Shown: one piece after another, positions 10,682-19,769 of the stretch
Numbering within the stretch: position 1 is the first letter of the stretch
How the letters are laid out: the number at the start of each line of letters is the position of its first letter
Program-made: the position numbers and the translations under genes
Assembly: GCF_003863355.1 (NCBI RefSeq)
Contig: NZ_QQWG01000002.1
Coordinates: forward strand, 124,001-188,000
DNA from: Ancylomarina euxina
GTDB taxonomy: Bacteria; Bacteroidota; Bacteroidia; Bacteroidales; Marinifilaceae
Reading direction: 5' to 3'
DNA length: 64,000 nt
The notes under the pieces: generated by a model
Told to the model about the DNA's origin: nothing
The model's input: the letters and a program-made list of their open reading frames with translations, nothing else
Databases searched by the model: none

Positions 10682-11455
10682 TTGATGAATTTAGCTCTTT
10701 ATGTTAGTTGTAATTATATTATGTATCAAAGAAATCGAATTTATATATCATCCGAAGAACAAGAGATAATTAAGAATACCAAAATCCTTATCGCAGGCGC
10801 TGGCTTAGGAAGTAATATTGCAGAATGTGTTTTGCGAATGGGATTTGAAAATTTAACCATTTGTGACATGGATAATGTCGAGAATTCTAATCTTAACCGT
10901 CAGAATTATACTTCCAGTGATATAGAAAAACCCAAAGTTGATAGTCTATATCATAGACTTAAATCAATTAACCCCGAAGCTGAAATCAACTATCACAATG
11001 TCTTTTTAACTGAGACTAATTGTTGTGAATATATTGAGAACATTGATATAGCTATAAATACAATTGATTTTACATCAGATGCTCCATTTGTTTTTGATGA
11101 AATATGTCGGGAAAATAATATACCAGTATTACATCCTTTTAATTTTGGTTGGGCAGGATGTGTTTTTATTATTAATAAGTGGAGTGAAAGTCTTCTCAAT
11201 ATTATTCAAGGTGACGATCAACCTGAAGTAAGTATTGTTGAGCATATTATTCAAAATAGTAAATCAGATGTTGATTTATTTTGGTTACGCGATGTGTTAA
11301 AATCTTATAAAGATGAAAATGCGAAAAATTCACCACCTCAATTAGCTCCTGCATCATGGATTACTGCTGGCATTTGTGCAAATCTGTTATTTAAGCTTGC
11401 CAATAACAAATCGATAAAGGTTTTCCCAAATTTTTATCTCTTAACAGCTAATTAG
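10682..11455 (+). CDS. ThiF/MoeB/E1-like adenylyltransferase (probable start ATG 10721, MYQRNRIY...; 10685 also possible)
   Basis: ILIAGAGLGSNIAECVLRMGFENLTICDMDNVENSNLNRQNYTSSDIEKPKVDSL is the E1-like nucleotide-binding signature; no CxxC zinc pairs visible. Confidence 0.88.
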   Translation: MMNLALYVSCNYIMYQRNRIYISSEEQEIIKNTKILIAGAGLGSNIAECVLRMGFENLTICDMDNVENSNLNRQNYTSSDIEKPKVDSLYHRLKSINPEAEINYHNVFLTETNCCEYIENIDIAINTIDFTSDAPFVFDEICRENNIPVLHPFNFGWAGCVFIINKWSESLLNIIQGDDQPEVSIVEHIIQNSKSDVDLFWLRDVLKSYKDENAKNSPPQLAPASWITAGICANLLFKLANNKSIKVFPNFYLLTAN

Positions 11456-11457
11456 AA

Positions 11458-11477
11458 AACTACACTTTAGGGTAGTT
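11458..11477. promoter_or_regulatory. lux-box-like palindrome 2 (AACTAC-ACTTTAGG-GTAGTT)
   Basis: Same 6-8-6 geometry as 9883-9902; begins 3 nt after the ThiF-like stop codon. Confidence 0.65.
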
Positions 11478-11586
11478 GTTCGGTGCTACAATGAAAATTA
11501 CTTTTAGATTATAACAAAAGTCACTCAAATAAATCGATAAGCCACTAAATAATTTTGTGTATGTAGTTGTAAATGAGATTGTCTTA

Positions 11587-11631
11587 ATGATGAGTGAAAT
11601 AGATTTAAGAATGGCGATGTTGTTTATGTGA
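11587..11631 (+). CDS. possible 14-aa micro-ORF MMSEIDLRMAMLFM
   Basis: ATGATGAGTGAAATAGATTTAAGAATGGCGATGTTGTTTATGTGA lies between palindrome 2 and the hairpin at 11631; coding status unproven. Confidence 0.2.
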   Translation: MMSEIDLRMAMLFM

Positions 11632-11658
11632 AAGACTATTCCTCACGGAATAGTCTTT
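11631..11658 (+). terminator. terminator-like hairpin
   Basis: Perfect 12-bp stem AAAGACTATTCC-TCAC-GGAATAGTCTTT; downstream tract only moderately T-rich (CATTTGTTATGTTTT). Confidence 0.65.
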
Positions 11659-11736
11659 CATTTGTTATGTTTTGTCCGAGTATAACAGGACAGTTATCTG
11701 CTAAATAAATGAGAATTATTTTTAATTATTCCACAT

Positions 11737-12402
11737 ATGATTAAGCTAAATGAGAAAATTGAAGATTTTCTAGATGGTGCCAAACTACTCCTTAATAAAA
11801 GTATTATGGATAGTACTATAAAGAGTTCTGTAGCATTATTGGGTTATGATGAGGTTAAGCTTACTGAGGCTAAATCTTTATTATTAATATTGGAAGAATT
11901 ATACGATAGTTCGAAAAAAGAGAGTACTAATCAGTATCAAGACGAATATTGGATTAAACGTGAAGCTGTAAATAAAGATTATTTGGATTTGATCACCATT
12001 TCTAAAATAGCCTTTAAAAATGATCTTTATGCTTTTCAAACTTTAGGCCTTAATAATATCCGTAAAAAAAGTTTTAGTGGTTGGTTCTCTCAAGCTCTTG
12101 AGTTTTGTAGTACCTTAATTTCAAATCTTAATTATATAACAAGCCTTGAAGTTTTTAAGCAGAGTATTGTTGAGGTACAAGTAATAAAGGAGAAAATTTT
12201 AGAAACCAAGAACTTTTATAAAGTCTACCAAGGAGAAATAGAGGCTGAGTGGCGAACTCTTCAAATGCAAGATGAAATATTTGACCTACTGGCAGAATGG
12301 GTTTGTGATTACCAAAAGATTTTAAGAATAGCATTAAAAGATAAACCACACTTATTGGAGACAGTTGGTTTAGCTAAGAATTCGTTTCAAGAATGTTTAT
12401 AA
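11737..12402 (+). CDS. uncharacterised mostly helical protein
   Basis: Clean 221-aa ORF; no recognised domain. Confidence 0.6.
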   Translation: MIKLNEKIEDFLDGAKLLLNKSIMDSTIKSSVALLGYDEVKLTEAKSLLLILEELYDSSKKESTNQYQDEYWIKREAVNKDYLDLITISKIAFKNDLYAFQTLGLNNIRKKSFSGWFSQALEFCSTLISNLNYITSLEVFKQSIVEVQVIKEKILETKNFYKVYQGEIEAEWRTLQMQDEIFDLLAEWVCDYQKILRIALKDKPHLLETVGLAKNSFQECL

Positions 12403-12490
12403 ATTTTGGTATCTAATATATTTTGCCTAATTAATTAAGTTTAAGATATTATTTCACAACTTTACTGCTTATCAACTTTTCAATTAAGTT

Positions 12491-13270
12491 ATGCCATATT
12501 TAAATTCAATCAGTATTCTGTCTTGTGGATGGTTAGGAGAATCTTTAGCAGTAAACATGCTAGAAAAAGGGTTTAATGTAAAGGGAGCTACAACTAGCTT
12601 AGATAAGAAAGAACGTTTAGCTGAGAAGGGAATTGACGCATTTCAATTAAGATTTGAAGACTTGAATGATGAGATGAAAAAGTTTCTGAATTCCGAAATT
12701 CTGATTTTAAACCTGACCATAAAAGATATTGAACTCTACAAGCAATTTTTACCCCTATTAGAGCAATCACCTATAAAGAAGTTGATTTTGATTAGCTCAA
12801 CAGGTGTTTATAAAAACTCAGTAAAACCAGTTGATGAAAATTCAGAATTGAGTGAATCGGTTTGGGTTTCTATTGAGAATTTGATGAAAGACAATTTGAA
12901 TTACCAGACGACTATTCTAAGATTCTCGGGTCTCTTTGGAGGGAACAGAAAGCCAGGTAATTTTTTATCGGGAAAAACAGTGAAAAATGCTGATGCACCG
13001 GTCAATCTTATTCATCGTGATGATTGCATGCAAATTATCAATGAAATTATTAAACAAGATGTGTGGGAGGAATGTTTCAATTGCACCGCTGATACCCACC
13101 CTTCAAAAAAAGAGTTTTATACAAAAGCTTCTGATATAATTGCGGTTGAACATCCCATTTTCGATGAAGAAGAGGGAAGTCTATCTTCTTTTAAACTTAT
13201 CACGAATGAGAAGCTCAAAAGAAGATTGAATTATGAATTTATTCATCCTGATCTGATGAAAGCCTTATGA
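12491..13270 (+). CDS. NAD(P)-binding SDR/epimerase-like protein
   Basis: ISILSCGWLGESLAVNMLEKGFNVKGATTS (Rossmann start), LILISSTGVYKNS, LRFSGLFGGNRKPGNFL. Confidence 0.75.
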   Translation: MPYLNSISILSCGWLGESLAVNMLEKGFNVKGATTSLDKKERLAEKGIDAFQLRFEDLNDEMKKFLNSEILILNLTIKDIELYKQFLPLLEQSPIKKLILISSTGVYKNSVKPVDENSELSESVWVSIENLMKDNLNYQTTILRFSGLFGGNRKPGNFLSGKTVKNADAPVNLIHRDDCMQIINEIIKQDVWEECFNCTADTHPSKKEFYTKASDIIAVEHPIFDEEEGSLSSFKLITNEKLKRRLNYEFIHPDLMKAL

Positions 13271-14038
13271 TTTACTTGCCTTTATTTTTGATAAAATCTC
13301 TTTGAGCTTCGGATTTTTTTTGAAGCTATTAATATATCTCTGTTTACCTCTTTGTTCTTGTGTCCATTGTTCCTCAGTTAGAATATCTTTACTAGTGAAG
13401 TAGGCATTTGTTGTACTGTCTTGTTGAAGTAGAGTTTCGAAATTGGTTTTGTGTTTCTGAATAAATTTGGTGTAGTCAACAACATGAATATTGCCCCAGC
13501 TGGCTTGTTGCCAAACATAGAGTTCAGCAATGTTATAGGCGATTTTGGATTTCTTGCTGTCGAAATTTAGATCGCTATACATCAGTTCAATTATTTGATT
13601 GTTGTGTGTCATCAAATGTTTGTTGAAGTTATATAAAGCATGTGCATCTTCAATATACACTACCGGCATTAGGTTACCGATTTTAGAGTCGCAGATGCGA
13701 TTCCAGCTGGCATCGCTAAAGCTGACGTTTTGAAAACCATTAAACACAGGAATATAGTCGTTGAATTTGTATCCTGATTCGAGTATATCTTCAATGTCTT
13801 GCATTTTTATTAGTCTTTTTTCGACTTGATGGTTGAAGTTGATAAGGTTTTTGTAGTTTTGAAATATCTCTTGATTAAGCCTTTCTTTAGCCAGTTTTGT
13901 TTCTATTTCTTCTTTATGATTTTCACGCCATTCGGTGATGAGAAATGCAAGGTAGACACTTAAAAGGACGGTAAGGAATTCGAAGAAATAGGGCCATAAG
14001 CTTTTATTCTCCTTTAATTTAGAGATTAAGTTAAACAT
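13265..14038 (-). CDS. DUF6090-like membrane-anchored protein
   Basis: SLWPYFFEFLTVLLSVYLAFLITEWRENHKEEIETK... N-terminal TM followed by helical region; family name by resemblance only. Confidence 0.5.
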   Translation of the reverse strand: MFNLISKLKENKSLWPYFFEFLTVLLSVYLAFLITEWRENHKEEIETKLAKERLNQEIFQNYKNLINFNHQVEKRLIKMQDIEDILESGYKFNDYIPVFNGFQNVSFSDASWNRICDSKIGNLMPVVYIEDAHALYNFNKHLMTHNNQIIELMYSDLNFDSKKSKIAYNIAELYVWQQASWGNIHVVDYTKFIQKHKTNFETLLQQDSTTNAYFTSKDILTEEQWTQEQRGKQRYINSFKKNPKLKEILSKIKASKS

Positions 14039-14144
14039 GGTAGTAAAGGATGTTTTTAGAATGAAATTAACATTTGATTAATTCCAAAGTTAAGAAGTTA
14101 GTAAAGAGATTATATTGATCAAAATCAGGTTTACTGAATTATTC

Positions 14145-15011
14145 CTACGATTTTTGAGCGATTATCCCTATCCAGGGACTCTCAATTTCGTAAGGTTTTC
14201 CACAAAGATCACTCCAAAAATCCTTGAGATTAAATTGATGTTGTTTCATCATTTCTTTGGCACGTTTAAGAGAGAAATAATGTTTCCAGATATGGTAGCT
14301 CTGCATCTGTCCATCATTCATAATCATCGTGTATTTTTCAAGGCGCACCTTATCTTTTTTATATTTGAAATGCTCATGTAGGAGCAGGTGTTCTTCCTCT
14401 TTCCAAAAGCCTTCTTCCTGACTTAAATACCAGGTTTGTTTCTCATGTCCATCTTTGAAGTATTGCTTGGTAAACAAATCGAATATTAAGTAACCACCAG
14501 GTTTAAGAGCCTTACGTACTTTTGTGAGAAGCAGATCTCTTTCCTGATGAGATAATACACATAAATCACCATAAATAAGCGTAATTACATCAAATTCATT
14601 ATTGTAGTCTATCTCCAAATAATTTTGGCAAATGTATTCGATATCGTATTGTGAAGCTTTGGCTTCTTCCTTAGCATAGTCGATTGAGCTTTGTGAAAAA
14701 TCAATTCCAGTGACCTTAAATCCTTGACCATGGAAATGTTCACTATACAAACCTGGCCCACAACCTAGGTCGAGTAAGCGAGAGCCTTGTGGCATATTCA
14801 TATATTCCGAAAGCCATAATACTGATTTGATTACTGTTTCGTATTTTCTTGAACCTTCATCACTTTCATCATCTAAATGAGCGTACAAAATGTGCTCTGA
14901 GATGTATGGATCCTGCCAAAAGTTAACTTTATCCTTTGTGAAAAGTTTAGGTTTTTTGATAATGCTTTCCAACTGGGAAAAGTCAAGTTTCCCATTATTT
15001 ATTAGGTTCAT
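14145..15011 (-). CDS. class I SAM-dependent methyltransferase
   Basis: SRLLDLGCGPGLYSEHFHGQGFKVTGIDFSQSSIDYAKEEA motif I/post-I. Confidence 0.85.
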   Translation of the reverse strand: MNLINNGKLDFSQLESIIKKPKLFTKDKVNFWQDPYISEHILYAHLDDESDEGSRKYETVIKSVLWLSEYMNMPQGSRLLDLGCGPGLYSEHFHGQGFKVTGIDFSQSSIDYAKEEAKASQYDIEYICQNYLEIDYNNEFDVITLIYGDLCVLSHQERDLLLTKVRKALKPGGYLIFDLFTKQYFKDGHEKQTWYLSQEEGFWKEEEHLLLHEHFKYKKDKVRLEKYTMIMNDGQMQSYHIWKHYFSLKRAKEMMKQHQFNLKDFWSDLCGKPYEIESPWIGIIAQKS

Positions 15012-15042
15012 ATATAGCTTGTGTAAATTTAAAAAGTTGATT

Positions 15043-15774
15043 CTAAACGATTTGGTTTAGTTTGATTTTCTGTACACCTTCAATTTCTCCAATCTCTTCA
15101 GATAGAGTATTAATCTTCACTTTTTCACTAATCTGAATAACAAAATAGAGGCTGGTACGCTTTTCATCGAATGATTGCTCTATATCGATAGTTCTAACAT
15201 TGGCCTTGTGTTTCTTCAAAAGCTCTAGAATAGGATCGGTTTTTAAATTAAAACCAGCTGATGAGTAGACACTTAAGTGCTTGATGAATTTAGATGGAAA
15301 TATCCACTTTTCGAATAAATCGAGAAATATAAGTGCAAACAATAAAATACCAGTAGCTATTGCCGTAGCCCAATACATACCGGCACCAATGGCCAATCCG
15401 ATAGCGGCAATTACCCAAATAGAAGCAGCAGTGGTTAATCCTTTAACATTAAAACCAAATTTCATGATGGCGCCTGCACCCAAAAAACCAATACCTGATA
15501 CTACTTGCGCTGCCAATCGACCAGGGTCTGCAGGTTTATATTGGCTAAATGTTTGAGGAATATAAATTGAAAGAAGCATAATTAAAGTTGCACCCATACT
15601 AATAAGAATATGTGTACGCAATCCTGCTGGTTGTTTGTGATATTCTCTTTCTATACCGACAATAGCGCTCACAACGACACTCAGAAGCATTCTAAAAGCC
15701 ACTGTTCCCGTAGTAATACTCTTCTCATTTATGATTTCTTCAATTAATGTCATTTTTGAATATTTGGTGCGCAA
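15043..15774 (-). CDS. MgtC/SapB family membrane protein
   Basis: RMLLSVVVSAIVGIEREYHKQPAGLRTHILISMGATLIMLLS...RLAAQVVSGIGFLGAGAIMKFG. Confidence 0.92.
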   Translation of the reverse strand: MRTKYSKMTLIEEIINEKSITTGTVAFRMLLSVVVSAIVGIEREYHKQPAGLRTHILISMGATLIMLLSIYIPQTFSQYKPADPGRLAAQVVSGIGFLGAGAIMKFGFNVKGLTTAASIWVIAAIGLAIGAGMYWATAIATGILLFALIFLDLFEKWIFPSKFIKHLSVYSSAGFNLKTDPILELLKKHKANVRTIDIEQSFDEKRTSLYFVIQISEKVKINTLSEEIGEIEGVQKIKLNQIV

Positions 15775-15860
15775 AGATAGGGATTAAGATTTAAGGATAA
15801 AGGTTAAAGAATCAAGTGAAAAGAATAACATACAATTTTCAATTACTCAAATGAGAAATG

Positions 15861-17276
15861 CTATTCATTGTCACTTTTCATCACATAGACTTGCCCCGTT
15901 TCGTATCGAAGAACAAGCACTTCAGTTCCTTTGTTTATAAATCCATCTTCTGATTTTGCATCATAAATTTCATCATTAATAATTACTTTGCCCGAAGGAC
16001 GAAGATCTGTTCCACAAAAACCTTTTTGGCCCACAAGTCTTTTGGGGCTCATGTCTACACCAATAAATCCTTCTTCAATTTTGCCTTCAGTCTGAAGTGC
16101 TAATCTGCCAAGAAAACCACTTCCTGCAAAAAGTCTTTTACTAAGGTTGATAGAGATGATAATAGAAGCCAGCATGGAAAACGTGACCATAAGAATGGCT
16201 CCTAATAGGGCTTTTATATGACGGGGTTCAAAATTAAAGTTCACATTATCAATCAAACTTAAGCTAAGACCCGAGATGATGAAAACAATACCTGAAATAC
16301 CAGCAACTCCAAATCCTGGAATAACAAATATTTCGACACCGAGCAGGGCAACACCTATAATGAAAAGAATAATTTCCCAATTGGCAGCCAAACCTTCAAG
16401 GTACAGGGGAGAAAAGTACAGAAATGCTCCAATAATTGCTGCAAGTAAAGGAAATCCAATTCCCGGAGATTGCAATTCGAAATAAATACCACCCACTATT
16501 AGCATGATAAACAGGCCCTGCAGCATAGGATTCAACATGAAATCGACAACTTTTTCGATACCAGAAGGTTCGTACTTCTTAATGATATATTCTTTGATAT
16601 GTAATTGTTTTAAAACTTCTTCTACAGAGTTGGCAATGCCTTCACAGTACCCATTCTTAATGGCTTCATTAGGCGTAAAAGTTAATACTTTTCCCGTATC
16701 GATTACATTTTCAATATAGGTTCTGGGATCCACCATAGCTTCTGCAATAAGCGGGTCACGTTTCCACTTAATGATTGTATCACCATTCTGTATCAGGGTA
16801 TCTTTGCCATGAGATTCTGCGGTGGCACGCATCGTAGATCGCATATAGGATTGGTACTTATCTGGCATAGCTTCTCCAGTCTGATTGACAACTGTAGCGG
16901 CTCCAATATTAGCACCTGTTCGCATGTATATACCATCGCAAGCAATAGAGATTAAGGCACCAGCTGATGCTGCATTATTATCAATATAGACATAAACAGG
17001 TATCTCGGAGTTCAATATTGCTGTTCGGATGGAATCTGCATGAACCACCATACCGCCATATGTATTCATATGAATGAGGAATATATCAGCATTCCATTCC
17101 TTTGCCTCTGAAAAAGCATCTTTGGTTTGTCTCCAAATTGGAGGACCAATATCTCGCTTGATATCAAACTTATAAACCTTTGTTTTTGATATATCAAGAC
17201 TATCACTTGTTTCTTGTGAAAATGAAACAAATGGAAAAATGAACAAGAGGAATAAATAAAGTATGTTAGTCTTCAT
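15861..17276 (-). CDS. long-form NfeD protein (ClpP-like serine protease + NfeD domains)
   Basis: IHMNTYGGMVVHADSIRTAILNSEIPVYVYIDNNAASAGALISIACDGIYMRTGANIGAA; C-terminal NfeD OB domain. Confidence 0.9.
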   Translation of the reverse strand: MKTNILYLFLLFIFPFVSFSQETSDSLDISKTKVYKFDIKRDIGPPIWRQTKDAFSEAKEWNADIFLIHMNTYGGMVVHADSIRTAILNSEIPVYVYIDNNAASAGALISIACDGIYMRTGANIGAATVVNQTGEAMPDKYQSYMRSTMRATAESHGKDTLIQNGDTIIKWKRDPLIAEAMVDPRTYIENVIDTGKVLTFTPNEAIKNGYCEGIANSVEEVLKQLHIKEYIIKKYEPSGIEKVVDFMLNPMLQGLFIMLIVGGIYFELQSPGIGFPLLAAIIGAFLYFSPLYLEGLAANWEIILFIIGVALLGVEIFVIPGFGVAGISGIVFIISGLSLSLIDNVNFNFEPRHIKALLGAILMVTFSMLASIIISINLSKRLFAGSGFLGRLALQTEGKIEEGFIGVDMSPKRLVGQKGFCGTDLRPSGKVIINDEIYDAKSEDGFINKGTEVLVLRYETGQVYVMKSDNE

Positions 17277-17491
17277 ATCTTAAAAGAGTTGAGTTCTGAT
17301 GATATAATACTTATTAAAGATAATCATGAATTCAAATTAAAAAAATGATAGCCATGAATTCACGAATTAAATTGATGAATTCGGGGTTCTTTTTTATTTA
17401 TTTCTTTGAATTTGTGTTTTTACGTTTAAAAGCTTTTGTATTTTCGAAGCTGATTAAAATTCGACCTAAATAGAAACGACAAAAAACAAAC

Positions 17492-18850
17492 ATGGAAAAT
17501 TTGAGAAGAACCCTTAGAGATAACGCCTGGATACGTTGGGGAATGCTAATAATGGTAGGCTTTGTTTTAGCTGCTAACTATTATTTCTACGATGCATTAT
17601 CACCATTAAAATCAAAGTTAACCGAAGAGTTTGGTTTTACATCAACTGATTTTGGTCTTTTTGTTTCTGTTTATTCTATTCCCAATGTATTTCTTTTAAT
17701 GGCCGTATTAGGAGGGGTTATTTTAGATAAATTAGGAATTCGTCGTACAGGTTTCATGTTTGTATCTTTCATGACCTTTGGTGCATTGCTCACGGCTTAC
17801 GGGGCAAGTGATATGTATACTAGTGGTGGTTGGGGATATTCATTCATGTCTTCGTTTATGCCATCCTATTCACCTGAATTGAAGATGATGCTTTTGGGCC
17901 GATTTTTATTTGGATTAGGTGCTGAAACTAGTATTGTTGTCATTTCTAAAATCATTGTAAAATGGTTTAAAGGAAAAGAATTGGCTCTTGCCTTTGGGGT
18001 TAAATTAGGTTTGGCACGTACGGGATCATTTCTAGCATTTAATCTTTCGCCAATATTAATCGAATCACCTTCAGGATGGACCACAGCGATTTGGTTTGCT
18101 GCCTTCTTTGTGACTTCATCACTTCTGGTATTCATGATTTATATGATGCTTGATCTAAAGCTTGACAGACAGAGTAAGCAGGATGGTGTGGTTGCTAAAA
18201 GTGATCCATTCAGATTATCTGACTTGAAAGAACTTATCATGAATCCTTCTTTCATGTATGTGACTTTATTGTGTTTGACTTTCTATTCCGCAGTTTTTCC
18301 ATTTCTCTCATTCTCAGCAGATTTCTTTTTGAATAAATTTGATTTAAGTGTGAAAGAATCAGGTTTTATATCATCCATGTTGCCCGTTGGGACTATGATT
18401 TTCACACCATTATTCGGTTTTGTTGTTGATAAATATGGGCGTGCTGCTAGTTTGATGATCTATGGTTCATTGATCCTAGTTCTGGTACATACCTGTTTCG
18501 CATTTACTACGATTAATCCTTATGTTTTGATGGTGATTTTGGGAATTGCATTCTCATTGGTTCCAGCATCAATGTGGCCTTCTGTTGCTAAAATTGTCGA
18601 TGAGAAACGTATTGGTTCTGCATATGGATTTATGTTTTCGATACAGAATATTGGGCTCTGGATTTTCCCTATACTAGCAGGTTTAGTTTTAGACAAGACG
18701 AATGGTGAAGGAACAGAGAGTTTGGATTATACCTTTACCATGATCATGTTTGCAGCTCTAGGTATATTAGGTCTCGTCTTCGCAATTTTGTTAAAACGAG
18801 AAGATAAGGTTTCTGGTTACGGTCTTGAATTACCATCGAACGCAAAATAG
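17492..18850 (+). CDS. MFS transporter
   Basis: 12-TM pattern; LGGVILDKLGIRRTGFMF, FGFVVDKYGRAASLM. Confidence 0.85.
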   Translation: MENLRRTLRDNAWIRWGMLIMVGFVLAANYYFYDALSPLKSKLTEEFGFTSTDFGLFVSVYSIPNVFLLMAVLGGVILDKLGIRRTGFMFVSFMTFGALLTAYGASDMYTSGGWGYSFMSSFMPSYSPELKMMLLGRFLFGLGAETSIVVISKIIVKWFKGKELALAFGVKLGLARTGSFLAFNLSPILIESPSGWTTAIWFAAFFVTSSLLVFMIYMMLDLKLDRQSKQDGVVAKSDPFRLSDLKELIMNPSFMYVTLLCLTFYSAVFPFLSFSADFFLNKFDLSVKESGFISSMLPVGTMIFTPLFGFVVDKYGRAASLMIYGSLILVLVHTCFAFTTINPYVLMVILGIAFSLVPASMWPSVAKIVDEKRIGSAYGFMFSIQNIGLWIFPILAGLVLDKTNGEGTESLDYTFTMIMFAALGILGLVFAILLKREDKVSGYGLELPSNAK

Positions 18851-18852
18851 AA

Positions 18853-19329
18853 GTGAATATGCAAGAAGTTAAGAGTATTCAAAAGCTAGAGTGGAAAGTT
18901 TTGAAATTTAATGAGTTTACTTTAGATGAACTATACGATTTAATGCAATTGCGTTCACAGGTTTTTGTTGTAGAGCAAGATTGTGTTTATCTCGATCAGG
19001 ATGGTAAGGATAAGAAAGCTTTACATGTACTAGGTTTTAAAGGCAAGAAAATTTGCGCTTATGCTCGTCTATTCAATAAGGGGGATTATTTTGATGCCTG
19101 TAGTATTGGCCGTGTAATTGTTGCAGAAGATGAACGTCGATATGCTTATGGACATACTCTGATGGATGAGAGCATTAAAGCCATAAAGGAATACTATGGA
19201 GAGGATATAATTAAAATATCAGCCCAGAAGTATTTGAAGAAGTTTTATGAAAGCCATGGCTTTGTCCAAAATGGAGACGAATATCTCGAAGACGAAATTC
19301 CTCATGTCGGAATGATAAAAGAGAATTAG
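18853..19329 (+). CDS. GNAT N-acetyltransferase (ElaA-like)
   Basis: FTLDELYDLMQLRSQVFVVEQDCVYLDQDGKDKKALHVLGF...IGRVIVAEDERRYAYGHTLMDES. Confidence 0.85.
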   Translation: MNMQEVKSIQKLEWKVLKFNEFTLDELYDLMQLRSQVFVVEQDCVYLDQDGKDKKALHVLGFKGKKICAYARLFNKGDYFDACSIGRVIVAEDERRYAYGHTLMDESIKAIKEYYGEDIIKISAQKYLKKFYESHGFVQNGDEYLEDEIPHVGMIKEN

Positions 19330-19348
19330 ATTCGTAGAGTCTTAAAAA

Positions 19349-19455
19349 CTTAACCGCTAAGATCACAAAGTAAATCGCTAAGAGTGTAGAGTTTATTTAT
19401 AATTCTTCTACTCTTTGCGTCCTTAGCGTTTAGCTTGGCGGCTTTGCGTTAAAAT
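19349..19455. repeat. imperfect inverted intergenic repeat (cgctaag / cttagcg words)
   Basis: taaccgctaagatcacaaagtaaatcgctaagagtgtagag ... ctactctttgcgtccttagcgtttagcttggcggctttgcgttaaaa. Confidence 0.5.
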
Positions 19456-19769
19456 TTGATTATCCTTAATCCAGAATAGCTTATTAGTCAGTTTCTCAAT
19501 TCGAAAAAAATCATAACTTTACAGAGTTGATAAAAGTCTGTAAGAATGATGACTAATACCGTAATACAAAAACCTTCCTACAAAGGTCTTTATGAATGTT
19601 GGATTTGCTGATCCCACAAGCATTCTTTTACCTTACTTTTTAAAGTAAGAATCGGCCGTATCCTACCTGGTCGAAGAATTGAGTTCACACTTTATTAATT
19701 GAATTAAGAATACCAAGGCAGTTCCTTAATGGGCATGTTGCAACTTGTTGGTTATTCGTATTCGAAAGT

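Noticed and set aside
11491-11514. 7-codon ORF MKITFRL just after palindrome 2, reminiscent in length of the microcin C heptapeptide acted on by a ThiF-like enzyme (MccB).
   Set aside because: Does not end in Asn as MccA does, overlaps the putative -7 promoter element, and a 7-codon ORF is expected by chance; not claimed as a gene.
13265-13270. 6-bp tail-to-tail overlap of the SDR and DUF6090-like genes.
   Set aside because: Common compact convergent arrangement; not noteworthy.
14115-14381. Plus-strand 88-aa ORF.
   Set aside because: Overlaps the 3' part of the methyltransferase gene on the other strand; no domain.
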